A stretch of DNA of 64,000 bases, taken from the NCBI RefSeq assembly GCF_014199685.1, contig NZ_JACHNZ010000016.1:1-64000 (forward strand), in the 5' to 3' direction. A program made the translations under genes and the position numbers. The stretch comes from Sphingosinicella soli (lineage in GTDB: Bacteria > Pseudomonadota > Alphaproteobacteria > Sphingomonadales > Sphingomonadaceae). Shown one piece after another: positions 34,933 through 44,245 of the stretch (its first letter is position 1; every line of letters begins with the position of its first letter). The notes beneath the pieces are model-generated. The model worked only from the letters and a program-made list of their open reading frames with translations. It had not been told where the DNA came from and made no database searches.

Positions 34933-36411
34933 ATGACACGCCGACGCAATCGATCGACATCCATCGTTCTGAGCGGGGCCGCGCTCGCGCTGGCGTTGAT
35001 CGCCGCGACGCCGTCGGCAGCGGCCCCTGCAGCAGAGGTGGTCAGCGTCGATCCGGCCCGCCTTTCCGGGCTTCCGGCATTCATCGACGGCGTGATGGCG
35101 CAGCAGATCGCCACGCGCGAGGTTGCGGGCGCCGTCGTCACGGTGGTGTCGGGCGGAAAGGTGCTCTTCACCAAAGGCTACGGCTATGCCGATATCGACC
35201 GCAAGATTCCGGTCGACGGCGAAAAGACGCTGTTCCGTCCCGGCTCCGTATCCAAGCTGTTCACCTGGACCGCGCTGATGCAGCAGGTCGAGAAGGGCCG
35301 CGTGAAGCTGGACGAGGACATCAACACCTACCTCGATTTCAAGATTCCGGCCACGCAGTCGAAGCCGATCCTCGTGCGCGATCTCTTCACGCACACGCCC
35401 GGCTTCGAAGACCGGGGCGGCATTACCGTGCAGAGCACGGCGGATTTCGTGCCGCTCGATACGTTCATGAAGACCAACATCCCCGCGCGCGTGCGCGAAC
35501 CGGGCGTGGAAAGTTCCTATTCGAACTACGGCTCGGCGATCGCGGGCTATATCGTGCAGCGCGTTTCGGGGGAGGCGTTCCCGGATTATGTGGACCGCCA
35601 CATCTTCGCGCCGCTCGGCATGACGAGCGCGACGTTCCGCGAGCCGCTGACCGGCGCGCGGGCGCAGAACATGGCGCTCGGCTATGAACTGAAAGACGGG
35701 CGCTACGTCGCCAAGCCCTTCGAGCTTTACGCCAACATCATGCCCGCGGGTTCAGCCTCCGCCACCGGGCCGGACATGGCGCGCTTCATGCTCGCGCACC
35801 TCGCCGACGGCAAGCTCGGCGACGCGCGCATCCTGAAGCCCGAAACCATGAAGCAGATGCGCGAGACGCTGCACAAAAACACGCCCGGGCTGCCGGGCAT
35901 CGCCTACGGCTATCTGGTGACGCGCGAATCGGGGCCGCGCCTCATCGGCCACGGCGGCAACACGGCGGATTTCCACTCCTCGCTGATCCTCGCGCCGGAG
36001 GCCGACTTCGGCTTCTTCATCTCCACGACCGGCGGACAGGGCAGCTACGGCGCGCGCACCGAACTGCAGAACGCCATTATCGGCCGCGTTTTCCCGGAAA
36101 GCCCCGCAGCGCGCTGGACCGGCACTTCGACGCCGCCGGTCGGCGCATACCGCACCAACCGCCGCACCTACAGCGATCCGCCGCGCCCCGAGTTCGACAT
36201 CCAGGTCACCGCCGCCGGCCCGCACGCGCTCACGCTCGAATCGCGCGGCAACAAGACCTATTGGGAACAGATCGGCCCGCAGCTCTACGAACAGGTGACA
36301 ACCGCGCGCGAAGGCGGCCCCTTCGAAAAGCTCGCGTTCTACGGGCCGGAGAGCGACCGGAAAATGTCGTTCTCCTCACAACCGCACGTTCTTTATCGTG
36401 TTGTTAAATAG
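34933..36411 (+). CDS. Exported class-C-type serine hydrolase
   Basis: A 492-residue protein with a signal peptide (to about residue 31) and a beta-lactamase/D-aminopeptidase-like domain: nucleophile Ser105-Val-Ser-Lys108, Tyr196-Ser-Asn198, HGG in LIGHGGNTADFH. A small C-terminal domain (about 400-492) follows. It is closely related in the catalytic half to the 655-residue hydrolase but lacks its membrane helices, so it should be free in the periplasm. It precedes a TonB-dependent receptor gene on the same strand. Confidence 0.9.
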   Translation: MTRRRNRSTSIVLSGAALALALIAATPSAAAPAAEVVSVDPARLSGLPAFIDGVMAQQIATREVAGAVVTVVSGGKVLFTKGYGYADIDRKIPVDGEKTLFRPGSVSKLFTWTALMQQVEKGRVKLDEDINTYLDFKIPATQSKPILVRDLFTHTPGFEDRGGITVQSTADFVPLDTFMKTNIPARVREPGVESSYSNYGSAIAGYIVQRVSGEAFPDYVDRHIFAPLGMTSATFREPLTGARAQNMALGYELKDGRYVAKPFELYANIMPAGSASATGPDMARFMLAHLADGKLGDARILKPETMKQMRETLHKNTPGLPGIAYGYLVTRESGPRLIGHGGNTADFHSSLILAPEADFGFFISTTGGQGSYGARTELQNAIIGRVFPESPAARWTGTSTPPVGAYRTNRRTYSDPPRPEFDIQVTAAGPHALTLESRGNKTYWEQIGPQLYEQVTTAREGGPFEKLAFYGPESDRKMSFSSQPHVLYRVVK

Positions 36412-36556
36412 CCACCCACAAGGAAAAAGCTGTCCCATTCAGGATATTGATGTGGACAATTGAAAACTTTCTCGTAATTTTCACATTCAGAAATAGACGC
36501 TCGCACGGCGACGGCGGAGCGCAACGCTTTCCATCAAGTCAGAAAAGGGGACTGTT

Positions 36557-39298
36557 ATGACTTCTACGCTTGGTATCCGTTCACCCATTCGCATGGTGTC
36601 GGCGAGCGCGCTTGCGCTCGGCGCCGCGCTCGCCTTTCCGGTTTCAGCGCTCGCACAAACCGCCGAATCGACTGCCGCCGATTCGGATGTCATCATCATC
36701 ACCGGATCGCGCATCAGCACCGTAGGCTTCGACGCTCCGACGCCGACCACGGTCGTCAGCGCAGCCGACCTTAAGCTCGGCGGCCGCACGGATATCCAGG
36801 CGGCGCTCGCCGACCTTCCGCAGTTCCGCATGACGCAGAGCGCGACCTCGACGAACACGGTGACCTCGTCCGGCCAGTCGCCGGCCGACCTGCGCGGCCT
36901 CGGCGCAGCCCGCACGCTGGTACTGGTCAACGGCCGCCGTCATGTCAGCTCGAACGATCTGCAGACGATTCCCTACTCGCTCGTGAAGAGCATCGACGTC
37001 GTCACCGGCGGCGCCTCGGCAGCTTACGGCTCCGATGCTGTTGCGGGCGTCGTCAACGTCCTGCTCGACAACAAGCGCGAGGGATTCGAACTTGGCGCAC
37101 AGACCGGCATTTCCTCGCGGGGCGACGGCGCGAAATACATGCTTGAAGGTTCGGGCGGATTCAGCTTCGCCGACGGCCGCGGCCACTTCATCGTCGGCGG
37201 CGACTATCTGAACGACAAGGGTGTCATCCCCGGCACCTCGCGGCCGCGCATCGGCGCGAGCGGCTTTTTCCCCGGCGCCGACGGCAGGCTGTATCCGACG
37301 GCCGGGCTGCGCGAGTCCAACCGGCACGAGGACGGCGTCATCACGTCTGGTGTTCTGGCCGGTCAGGTATTCAATGGGGACGGTACGCTGCGCCCCTTCC
37401 AGTATGGCACTCAGCGCCCCGGTGCGCCGACGCTCATGATCGGCGGCGAAGGGTATCACATCGACAATTACCGCTCGCTCTCTGCGCCGATCCAGCGCGC
37501 TAACGTGCTCGCCCGTGCGAGCTACGACCTCACGGACACTCTCAACGTGTGGGTCGAGGGCAATTACAACCGTGTCTGGGACGAACGCCCGTTCTTCCCC
37601 GATCTGTGGATCAACCAGCTCACGATTTCCGCTCAAAATCCATTTCTCAGCGACACGATCCGCAACCAGCTGGCAACCGCCGGTGAGACGTCCTTCACGA
37701 TGGGCCGCGCGGTCACGGACGTAGCTTTGGCGCATTATGATTACACGCGCGAAACCTATCAGGTTTCGATCGGTGTCGACGGCAGCTTCGGCGACGGAAA
37801 ATGGCGCTACAATGCCTATTACAGCCACGGCGAGCAGACACAGGACCAGACGCTGCGGGACATCACCCTGCGTCAGAACTTCCTGGACGCGGTGAATGCG
37901 GTTGAGGGTCCGGGCGGCACGCCGGTTTGCAGTATCGCCCTGACCGATCCCACGACGGCTTGCCGTCCGCTCAACCTGTTCGGTTCGGGCAACGCCGATC
38001 AGGCCGCAGTCGATTACGTGACCGCAGACTGGAACGCCTACACGACGACGTGGCTGGACAGCATGGGTGCCAGCATCAGCGGCGAACCCTTTGACCTCTG
38101 GAACGAGCCTGTCTCGATCGCCGCCGGCATCGAGTATCGCGAACAGGCGTTCAGCACCTCCTACGACGACAACTCGCTAGCGAGCCGCTTCGGCACCATC
38201 AACGGCCAGAACATCGCGAAAACCGGCAACAACGTGAAGGAGGCCTTCGTCGAGGTCGCCGTCCCGCTGCTCGCCAACCTTCCCTTCGTCGAGAAGCTGA
38301 TGTTCAACGGCGCAGCGCGCGTCTCCGACTACAGCACCAGGGGTTCGATCTGGTCGTGGAAGGTCGGCGCAGTCTGGGATATCAACGACAGCATCAAGCT
38401 GCGCGCCACGCGTTCACGCGACATCCGCGCCGCGAACCTCACCGAGATGTTCAGCCTGCGTTCCACGCTGTTCACCACCGTCGTTGACGAGGGCATCCCC
38501 GCCACACGCCCGACGACGAGCATCATCCTCTACACCGGCGGCAATCCCGAAGTGTCGCCGGAGATCGCGGATACGTTCACCGTGGGCGTGGCGCTGTCGC
38601 CGAGCTTCATGCCGGGCTTCCGCTTCTCTGCGGATTACTATGACATCAAGATCAACGACGTCATCACCACCCTCACGGCGCAGCAGATCGTCAACAGCTG
38701 CTATCTGCAAGGCAACACCGGCGCGTGCTCGCAGATCGTCCGCAATGGTGCCGGCGCGATCACCGAGATCAACGCCGCCTTCATCAACGTCGCCAAGTTC
38801 ACGAACAAGGGCATCGATTTCGAAGCGTCCTATCAGAGCAACCTCGACAGCATCGGCCTTCCCGGTCAGCTGAACATTCGGGGCCTTGCAAACTATGTCG
38901 ACAGCCTCGCGGTCGATAACGGCATCCTCACGATCGAGGGGGCGGGCTATCTCGGCTCGCAGGCGACGTACCTCATCCCGAAGTGGCGCGGTACACTCAG
39001 CGCAACATATGAGAGCGAAACCTTCGGCGCCGATATCCGTACGCGCTATGTGGACGGCGGCGGCTATGCGCCTGCCAACGTACTTGCCGGCCAAGGCGAT
39101 GGCGTCGGCATCTCCAGCCGCTGGTATTTCGACCTCGGTGCCCGCGTCTACATCCCCTATGGCGATGACAAGAAGTTCACGGTTTACGGGAGCGTCCAGA
39201 ACCTCTTCGACCGCGCTCCGGCGGTGGCTGCGGTGAGTTCGCCGTATCACGACCTGATCGGGCGCTACTTCACGGTCGGAGCCCGCCTCAACTTCTAG
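36557..39298 (+). CDS. TonB-dependent receptor
   Basis: A 913-residue outer-membrane receptor: signal peptide (to about ALAQT), plug domain (about 50-170; DLRGLGAARTLVLVNGRRHV, IDVVTGGASAAYGSDAVAGV), then a 22-strand barrel ending in Phe (GARLNF). The large size and LVNGRRHV/GGASAAYGSDAVAG plug are typical of sphingomonad receptors for peptides or sugars rather than siderophores. Its place among peptidases suggests import of oligopeptides. No Fur-like box is evident upstream. A strong terminator follows. Confidence 0.93.
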   Translation: MTSTLGIRSPIRMVSASALALGAALAFPVSALAQTAESTAADSDVIIITGSRISTVGFDAPTPTTVVSAADLKLGGRTDIQAALADLPQFRMTQSATSTNTVTSSGQSPADLRGLGAARTLVLVNGRRHVSSNDLQTIPYSLVKSIDVVTGGASAAYGSDAVAGVVNVLLDNKREGFELGAQTGISSRGDGAKYMLEGSGGFSFADGRGHFIVGGDYLNDKGVIPGTSRPRIGASGFFPGADGRLYPTAGLRESNRHEDGVITSGVLAGQVFNGDGTLRPFQYGTQRPGAPTLMIGGEGYHIDNYRSLSAPIQRANVLARASYDLTDTLNVWVEGNYNRVWDERPFFPDLWINQLTISAQNPFLSDTIRNQLATAGETSFTMGRAVTDVALAHYDYTRETYQVSIGVDGSFGDGKWRYNAYYSHGEQTQDQTLRDITLRQNFLDAVNAVEGPGGTPVCSIALTDPTTACRPLNLFGSGNADQAAVDYVTADWNAYTTTWLDSMGASISGEPFDLWNEPVSIAAGIEYREQAFSTSYDDNSLASRFGTINGQNIAKTGNNVKEAFVEVAVPLLANLPFVEKLMFNGAARVSDYSTRGSIWSWKVGAVWDINDSIKLRATRSRDIRAANLTEMFSLRSTLFTTVVDEGIPATRPTTSIILYTGGNPEVSPEIADTFTVGVALSPSFMPGFRFSADYYDIKINDVITTLTAQQIVNSCYLQGNTGACSQIVRNGAGAITEINAAFINVAKFTNKGIDFEASYQSNLDSIGLPGQLNIRGLANYVDSLAVDNGILTIEGAGYLGSQATYLIPKWRGTLSATYESETFGADIRTRYVDGGGYAPANVLAGQGDGVGISSRWYFDLGARVYIPYGDDKKFTVYGSVQNLFDRAPAVAAVSSPYHDLIGRYFTVGARLNF

Positions 39299-39322
39299 GT
39301 TTCCCCCAGGTCAGTATCCCAT

Positions 39323-39360
39323 GCCCGCGGATCGTTCCCCCGATCCGCGGGCCTTTTTTT
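39323..39360 (+). terminator. Rho-independent terminator after the TonB-dependent receptor
   Basis: A perfect 12-bp stem GCCCGCGGATCG / CGATCCGCGGGC (39323-39334, 39341-39352) with a 6-base loop and seven T directly after. One of the clearest terminators in the window. Confidence 0.93.
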
Positions 39361-39475
39361 ATCGCACGCCCGAAGCCTTCACGGCGTCGGCGAGAATGGG
39401 GCGCATCAGCGCATAGGCGGCGGCGTTGGGGTGCAGGCCGTCGTCATCGAGACCGCCGAATTGGCGGGCTCTGCG
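39359..39475 (-). pseudogene. C-terminal remnant of an SGNH/GDSL hydrolase
   Basis: The minus strand reads FGGLDDDGLHPNAAAYALMR followed by PILADAVKASGVR and a TAA stop at 39359. DGLHPN carries the Asp and His of the SGNH catalytic triad at the usual distance from the C-terminus. Upstream the frame becomes meaningless (Arg/Gly-rich), and a different gene ends at 39533, so only about 35 codons of the original gene survive. Confidence 0.65.
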
Positions 39476-39532
39476 TGCGCCGATGCGGCCAGAAACGCCG
39501 CGACAATTACGGCGCAGACGCCAGGCCCGCGT

Positions 39533-40642
39533 TCAGGCCGCATTTCGGGCAAGGCGGTTTCCGGCCTTTCCGCGCCCTGCCCGCTGTCGCCGCGCGGAGA
39601 GCCAGAGCCAGACGCCGCTGCCCGCGAAGAACACCAGCGAGAGACCGCCCGCGAGCACGAGCAGACGCCCGGCGAGCCCGCCCGCCTTGCCGGTGTGGAT
39701 CGTGAAGAGCCAATCGTAGGCGGTGTTCATCGGCGGCAGCGCGGCGGGTTCATAACGGCCGAGTTCGACGCCTTCATAGGCGTTGTAGAAATACTGGCGC
39801 GTCGCGTTCGGGCGGCGCGACGATTCATCCTGGAAATACAGCGCAACCACCTGCCCCGCCGCGCCCGAGAAGCGAACCTCGCGCAGCGGTAGCGGCCCAT
39901 GCCGGCTGCGCGCATCGGCGAGCAGCGTATCGACCGGACGCATCGGCATTTCGGAAAGCGCAACGTCGAACTTGGGGCGCGGCACCACGGGCAGATACGG
40001 CTGCAATGCGGCGCGGTGGATGAGAAGCGCGCCGGTAACGCCCGACATCACCAGCACGATGCCAATCGCTGCACCGATCGCGCGGTGCGCCGTGCGGACG
40101 GTGCGGTCCGCACCCTGCCCCGTGAGGATACGGAACCCCGATTTCAGCCTGCGGCGCCCCGGCCACCAGATGATGACGCCGAACACCACGAGGAACACGA
40201 GCGCGACGCCTTCGATGGTGACGATGATTTCGCCCGTCTTCCCCGCAAGCAGCGTATCGTGGAGGTGAAACAGCCACTCGGCGGGCCACGCCTCATAGCC
40301 GCCCTGCCGCACGATCATGCCGCCGTAAGGATCCACCGCGACCATCCACGGCGCACCGTTTTCAAGCCGCATGAAGGCCGTCGCGGCGCGCGCGGGATCT
40401 TCAGCGAACTTGATCCGCTGGAGCACCGCCTGCGGCGCGGCCTCGCGCACCGTATCGACCAGCGTTTGCACGGGCATCGCTTCGCCCGGCGTGACCACGA
40501 GCGCGGGATGGATGACGTTTTCGATCTCCTCGCGGAACACCAGGAGCACCCCCGAAAGACCCTGCACCAGCAGCAGCGCCGCGAAGGCAAGGCCTACCCA
40601 GCGGTGGAGCGTGAGCAGGGTCGTTCGGGTCGAAGGTTTCAC
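39533..40642 (-). CDS. PepSY-associated membrane protein (iron-regulated PiuB type)
   Basis: A 369-residue inner-membrane protein with four main helices: LHRWVGLAFAALLLVQGLSG, IEGVALVFLVVFGVIIWW, HRAIGAAIGIVLVMSGVTG and LLVLAGGLSLVFFAGSGVWL. The HRWVG, HD and IHTGK histidines are typical of the PepSY-TM family, which often accompanies TonB-dependent receptors and may reduce or move iron chelates. GTG start, 1 bp after the M20 peptidase stop, so both are translated together. Confidence 0.88.
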   Translation of the reverse strand: MKPSTRTTLLTLHRWVGLAFAALLLVQGLSGVLLVFREEIENVIHPALVVTPGEAMPVQTLVDTVREAAPQAVLQRIKFAEDPARAATAFMRLENGAPWMVAVDPYGGMIVRQGGYEAWPAEWLFHLHDTLLAGKTGEIIVTIEGVALVFLVVFGVIIWWPGRRRLKSGFRILTGQGADRTVRTAHRAIGAAIGIVLVMSGVTGALLIHRAALQPYLPVVPRPKFDVALSEMPMRPVDTLLADARSRHGPLPLREVRFSGAAGQVVALYFQDESSRRPNATRQYFYNAYEGVELGRYEPAALPPMNTAYDWLFTIHTGKAGGLAGRLLVLAGGLSLVFFAGSGVWLWLSARRQRAGRGKAGNRLARNAA

Positions 40643-40643
40643 G

Positions 40644-42065
40644 TCACTGCGCCGAATAGGCTTTCACGAGGCGGTAAAGAAACGCGCGCGCATCGAGCAG
40701 TGACGTGACGCGAATACGTTCGTCGAGGCCGTGCGCGCCGTTTCCGTCCGGGTCGCGGAACACGCCCGAGATGCCGTAGGTCGGAATACCGGCGGCGTTC
40801 AGGAAACGCCCGTCGGTCGCGCCGCTGCTGAGACTGGGGATCACCGGCACGCCGGGCCACATCTCCGCCGCGATACGCTCCACGGGCTTCATGATGCGCG
40901 CGTCGAGCGGCGGCGCGGGCGGCTGCGGTCCGGGCTTTGCGGCCAGCGTGATCTCGACACGCGCATTTGCGGCAACCTCGGCAAGGCGCGCGCGCGTCCC
41001 GTCAATGCTTTCGCCGGGCATGACCCGGCAATTGATGTTCGCTTGCGCGTGCTGCGGCTGCGCATTGGGCGCATGCCCGCCTGCAAGCTGCGTAGGCACG
41101 CACGTGGTGCGCAGGAATGCGTTCCACAGCGGATTGGCGGCCGCGATGCGGGCGAACGCCGCCTCGTCGGCAGTGCCGTTTCCGGCGGCGGCGAGATCCT
41201 GCGCGATTTGCCCGCTGTAGAGCCCGGATGTACGCCTGAAGAAGCCTTTCGAAGCCTCGGTCATGTTGACCGGAAACCGGTAACGGTCGATCCGCGCGAC
41301 GGCAGCGGCAAGATGCCCGATCGCATTGTCGTCGACCGGGCGCGCACTATGACCGCCGGGCGCGGTGACGGTGAATTTGAAATCCTGATAATATTTCTCG
41401 CCGATCTGCACGCCGAAGGAAATCGGCTTGCCGTTCTCGTCAAGAACGCCGGACCCGCCTTCATTGACCGCGAATTCCGCCGCGAGCGTATCGGGCGCCG
41501 TCGCCAGCAGATACTGCACGCCGTTGAACACCGAATCGGTTTCCTCGCCGCAGGTCAGCGCCAGCTTGATCGTGCGTTTCGGTCGGTAGCCTTCCTGCTT
41601 GTAGCGAATGAAGGCGTCGACGAATGACGCCGCCATCGCCTTGTCGTCGACCGTACCGCGCGCATAGAAATAGCCGTTTTCCTCGAAGAGCGTGAACGGG
41701 TCGCGCTTCCAGTCCGACTTTTTCGCCTCCACGACGTCGATGTGCGCGAGCAGCAGCATCGGCGCGAGCTTCGCGTCGGTGCCCGCGATGCGCGCCACGA
41801 GGTTGCCCTGCCGGGGAAAGTCCGGCGACACGATGATCTGCATGTCGCCTTCGGCATAGCCCGCCGCCGAAAGCCGCGCCGCCATGCGCTCCGCCGCGAG
41901 CGTGCAGCTGCCGCTCGACAGCGACGTGTCCGTCTCGACGAGTTCGCGGTAGGTCGCGCGGAAATCGCTTTCGCCTGCGCGGGCCGGGTCGGCCTTCGGC
42001 GCGGCGATCGCCGCCTGGCCGAACAGGGCGCAGGCAACCACGGCAATACTGGGCAAACGAAACAT
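40644..42065 (-). CDS. Exported M20-family metallopeptidase
   Basis: A 473-residue protein from ATG 42065 (GGAGGGGGAG upstream). Signal peptide, then the dizinc M20 domain: HID in LLLAHIDVVEA, TVDDK, catalytic Glu-Glu in LTCGEETDS, metal residues near NEGGSG, plus the dimerisation domain. It likely removes amino acids from peptides, or acyl groups from acyl-amino acids, in the periplasm. It is in line with the two-component genes upstream (gap 73 bp) and coupled to the PepSY gene. Confidence 0.9.
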   Translation of the reverse strand: MFRLPSIAVVACALFGQAAIAAPKADPARAGESDFRATYRELVETDTSLSSGSCTLAAERMAARLSAAGYAEGDMQIIVSPDFPRQGNLVARIAGTDAKLAPMLLLAHIDVVEAKKSDWKRDPFTLFEENGYFYARGTVDDKAMAASFVDAFIRYKQEGYRPKRTIKLALTCGEETDSVFNGVQYLLATAPDTLAAEFAVNEGGSGVLDENGKPISFGVQIGEKYYQDFKFTVTAPGGHSARPVDDNAIGHLAAAVARIDRYRFPVNMTEASKGFFRRTSGLYSGQIAQDLAAAGNGTADEAAFARIAAANPLWNAFLRTTCVPTQLAGGHAPNAQPQHAQANINCRVMPGESIDGTRARLAEVAANARVEITLAAKPGPQPPAPPLDARIMKPVERIAAEMWPGVPVIPSLSSGATDGRFLNAAGIPTYGISGVFRDPDGNGAHGLDERIRVTSLLDARAFLYRLVKAYSAQ

Positions 42066-42138
42066 CCGCACTCTCCCCCTCCACAATGAACCGGCGCAGC
42101 CTACGCTAGGCGTGAGCAGCTTTCATAGTGCTGTCGCA

Positions 42139-43479
42139 TCAGGCGTTCTGCGCCAGATCCCTCGGGAGGCCGATCGCGACGCGCAGGCCGCCGCCCGGAC
42201 GATCGGTAACCGATATGGTGCCGCCAAGCGCGTTCGCAAGCGCGCTGACGATCGCAAGCCCAAGCCCGCTGCCTTCGCTGTGGGCGCGGTCCAGCCGCCG
42301 GAACCGCTGGAACATGTGCGCGCGCATTCCCGGCGGAATCCCCGGCCCGTCATCCTCGACGACGACGTGAACGGCGTCTTCCGCCGCGACCCGGAGCCAC
42401 ACCGTGCCGCCGCGCCGGTTGTAGCGTATGGCATTGTCGACCAGGTTCGTGATGAGTTCGCGCGCGAACTCCTCGACCGTGCGAACGCTCGCGCTGCCCT
42501 CTGCATCGAACACGATTTCGATGCCCGCTTCGAGCGCTGCGGGAACGTGATCTTCGGCGACCGAACGCGAGAGCGCCACCAGATCGACATTGCGCGCAAG
42601 CCTGAGCACATTCTCGCGATTGCCTTCCGCGCGGGCGAGCGCGAGCAATTGGGTGAGCAGCCGCTGCAGGCGCGCGGTCGCGCTGTCGATATCGGCAAGC
42701 GATGCGCGCCCGCCCTCCGTGCCCGTGCCCTCGCGCTTCAGCACCTGCAGATGCGCGCGCAGGATCGACAGCGGCGTCCGCATCTGGTGCGACGCATCCG
42801 CCGTGAAACGGCGCAGGCCCTCCACCGCATTTTCCAGCCGCAGCAGGAGCCCGTTGAAGGCGTCGACGAGACTGCGCAGTTCGGCGGGAACCTGCTGCAG
42901 CGTCAGCGGCGTGAAATCGGTCGGCGAGCGTCGTGCGATGCCCCGGCGCACCTCCGCCAGCGGCACGAGCCCCCAGCGTACGGCAATCGGCACGAGCAGC
43001 ACGAGCAGGCCGACGATCAGCGTTTCGAGCACGAGGAGCCCGGCAAGCATCCGCGCGCTGAGACTGCTTCGCGCGTCGAGCGTTTCCGCGACCTGCACGA
43101 CCACCGGCGCCTCGACGCGTGGCACCCGCCGCACGATCGCCGCCACGCGGATCGGTGCGTGGCGGTACGCCGAATAGGCGAAGACGACGTCGTCGGTGCT
43201 TGCCGCGTCAATGTCGATACGGGGGAGATCGGGGTAGCCGGTGAGCAGTTCCCCGCCGACGCGCACGCTGTAATACACATTGTCGCGCTCGTCGTTTTCC
43301 AGCATGCCGAACGCGGACGGCGGCAGGTCAAGCGTGACCTCGCCGTCCTCCAGCGCAAGCGTGTCCGCGATCGAACGCGCCGAGGCATCGAGCAGGCGGT
43401 CGTTCACGCTTTCGACGATCCGCCCGATGATGAGCGCGCCGCCGACACCCAGGACCAGCGCGAGCGCCGCCGTCGGCAC
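42139..43479 (-). CDS. Two-component sensor histidine kinase (TctE/QseC-like)
   Basis: A kinase with a short periplasmic loop domain (DERDNVYYSVRVGGELLTGY), second helix (VLETLIVGLLVLLVPIAV), HAMP, H-box DASHQMRTPLSILRAHL, and ATPase motifs NLVDNAIRY, VEDDGPGIP and GSGLGLAIVSAL. I give the GTG at 43479 (446 residues), but coding-like sequence (LKRNLRVSLTARLLVALIV) extends upstream with no ATG, GTG or TTG. A CTG at 43533, overlapping the regulator gene, may be the true start. It forms a pair with the response regulator gene. Confidence 0.9.
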   Translation of the reverse strand: MPTAALALVLGVGGALIIGRIVESVNDRLLDASARSIADTLALEDGEVTLDLPPSAFGMLENDERDNVYYSVRVGGELLTGYPDLPRIDIDAASTDDVVFAYSAYRHAPIRVAAIVRRVPRVEAPVVVQVAETLDARSSLSARMLAGLLVLETLIVGLLVLLVPIAVRWGLVPLAEVRRGIARRSPTDFTPLTLQQVPAELRSLVDAFNGLLLRLENAVEGLRRFTADASHQMRTPLSILRAHLQVLKREGTGTEGGRASLADIDSATARLQRLLTQLLALARAEGNRENVLRLARNVDLVALSRSVAEDHVPAALEAGIEIVFDAEGSASVRTVEEFARELITNLVDNAIRYNRRGGTVWLRVAAEDAVHVVVEDDGPGIPPGMRAHMFQRFRRLDRAHSEGSGLGLAIVSALANALGGTISVTDRPGGGLRVAIGLPRDLAQNA

Positions 43480-43522
43480 GATCAGCGCGACGAGCAGCCG
43501 CGCCGTCAGCGAAACGCGAAGA

Positions 43523-44206
43523 TTACGCTTCAGCGGCAGGCGTATTCTCCATCACGTAGCCGAGGCCGCGCATCGTGCGGATCGCCGGGCCGGTCGGCCC
43601 GAGTTTGCGGCGCAGGCGGGCGATGTAGACCTCGATGGCGTTCGGCGCGACGGCCTCGTCGAAGCCGAACACTTCGGCGGCGAGCCGGTCCTTCGAGACC
43701 ACCTTGCCGACGCGGACGACGAGCCGTTCGAGCAGCACCCATTCGCGGCGGCGAAGGTCGATCTGCTCGCCCGACACCCAGATCACGCAGCGCGACCGGT
43801 CGATCTGCAGATTGCCGACGCTGATCACCGGCGAGGGGTCGGAGACCGGGCGGCGCAGCAACGCCCGCAGCCGCGCGGCAAGCTCGGCGGGCTCGAAGGG
43901 TTTCAGCAGATAGTCGTCCGCGCCGAGATCGAGGCCCCGCACCCGGTCTTCCACCGAATCGCGCGCCGTCAGCATCAGGATCGGTGCGCGGCAACCGTTC
44001 GCACGCAGCGATTTCAGAACATCGAAGCCGCTCATGTCGGGCAGGTTCACGTCGAGCGTGATGACGGCGTAGGGCTCGTCACGCGCCATTTCGAGCGCCG
44101 ATTCCCCATCGAGCGCGGAATCGACCGAATAGCCCTCTCCGCGCAGGGCCGCCGTCAGCCCGCGCGCAAGCGCCTCGTCGTCCTCCACCAGCAAGATTCT
44201 CGCCAT
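43523..44206 (-). CDS. Two-component response regulator (TctD/QseB-like)
   Basis: A 227-residue OmpR-family regulator: receiver with Asp52 in ITLDVNLPDMSG, conserved Lys in DDYLLKPFEP, then a winged-helix domain (RREWVLLERLVVR, VEVYIARLRRKLG-type segment, TMRGLGYVME). It is divergent from the binding-protein gene with only 39 bp between starts, so it likely controls both directions. Confidence 0.93.
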   Translation of the reverse strand: MARILLVEDDEALARGLTAALRGEGYSVDSALDGESALEMARDEPYAVITLDVNLPDMSGFDVLKSLRANGCRAPILMLTARDSVEDRVRGLDLGADDYLLKPFEPAELAARLRALLRRPVSDPSPVISVGNLQIDRSRCVIWVSGEQIDLRRREWVLLERLVVRVGKVVSKDRLAAEVFGFDEAVAPNAIEVYIARLRRKLGPTGPAIRTMRGLGYVMENTPAAEA

Positions 44207-44245
44207 GCTTCCCTCTTTGACAGAATGGCGATCGGCCCGCACACT

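Noticed and set aside
34860-36499. Shared ATTTTCACA ... GAAAATAG(A)CG motif upstream of the 492-residue hydrolase and the receptor
   Set aside because: Spacing between the halves differs (19 versus 13 bp) and the sequence is AT-rich, so chance is likely; noted only within the promoter-region entry.
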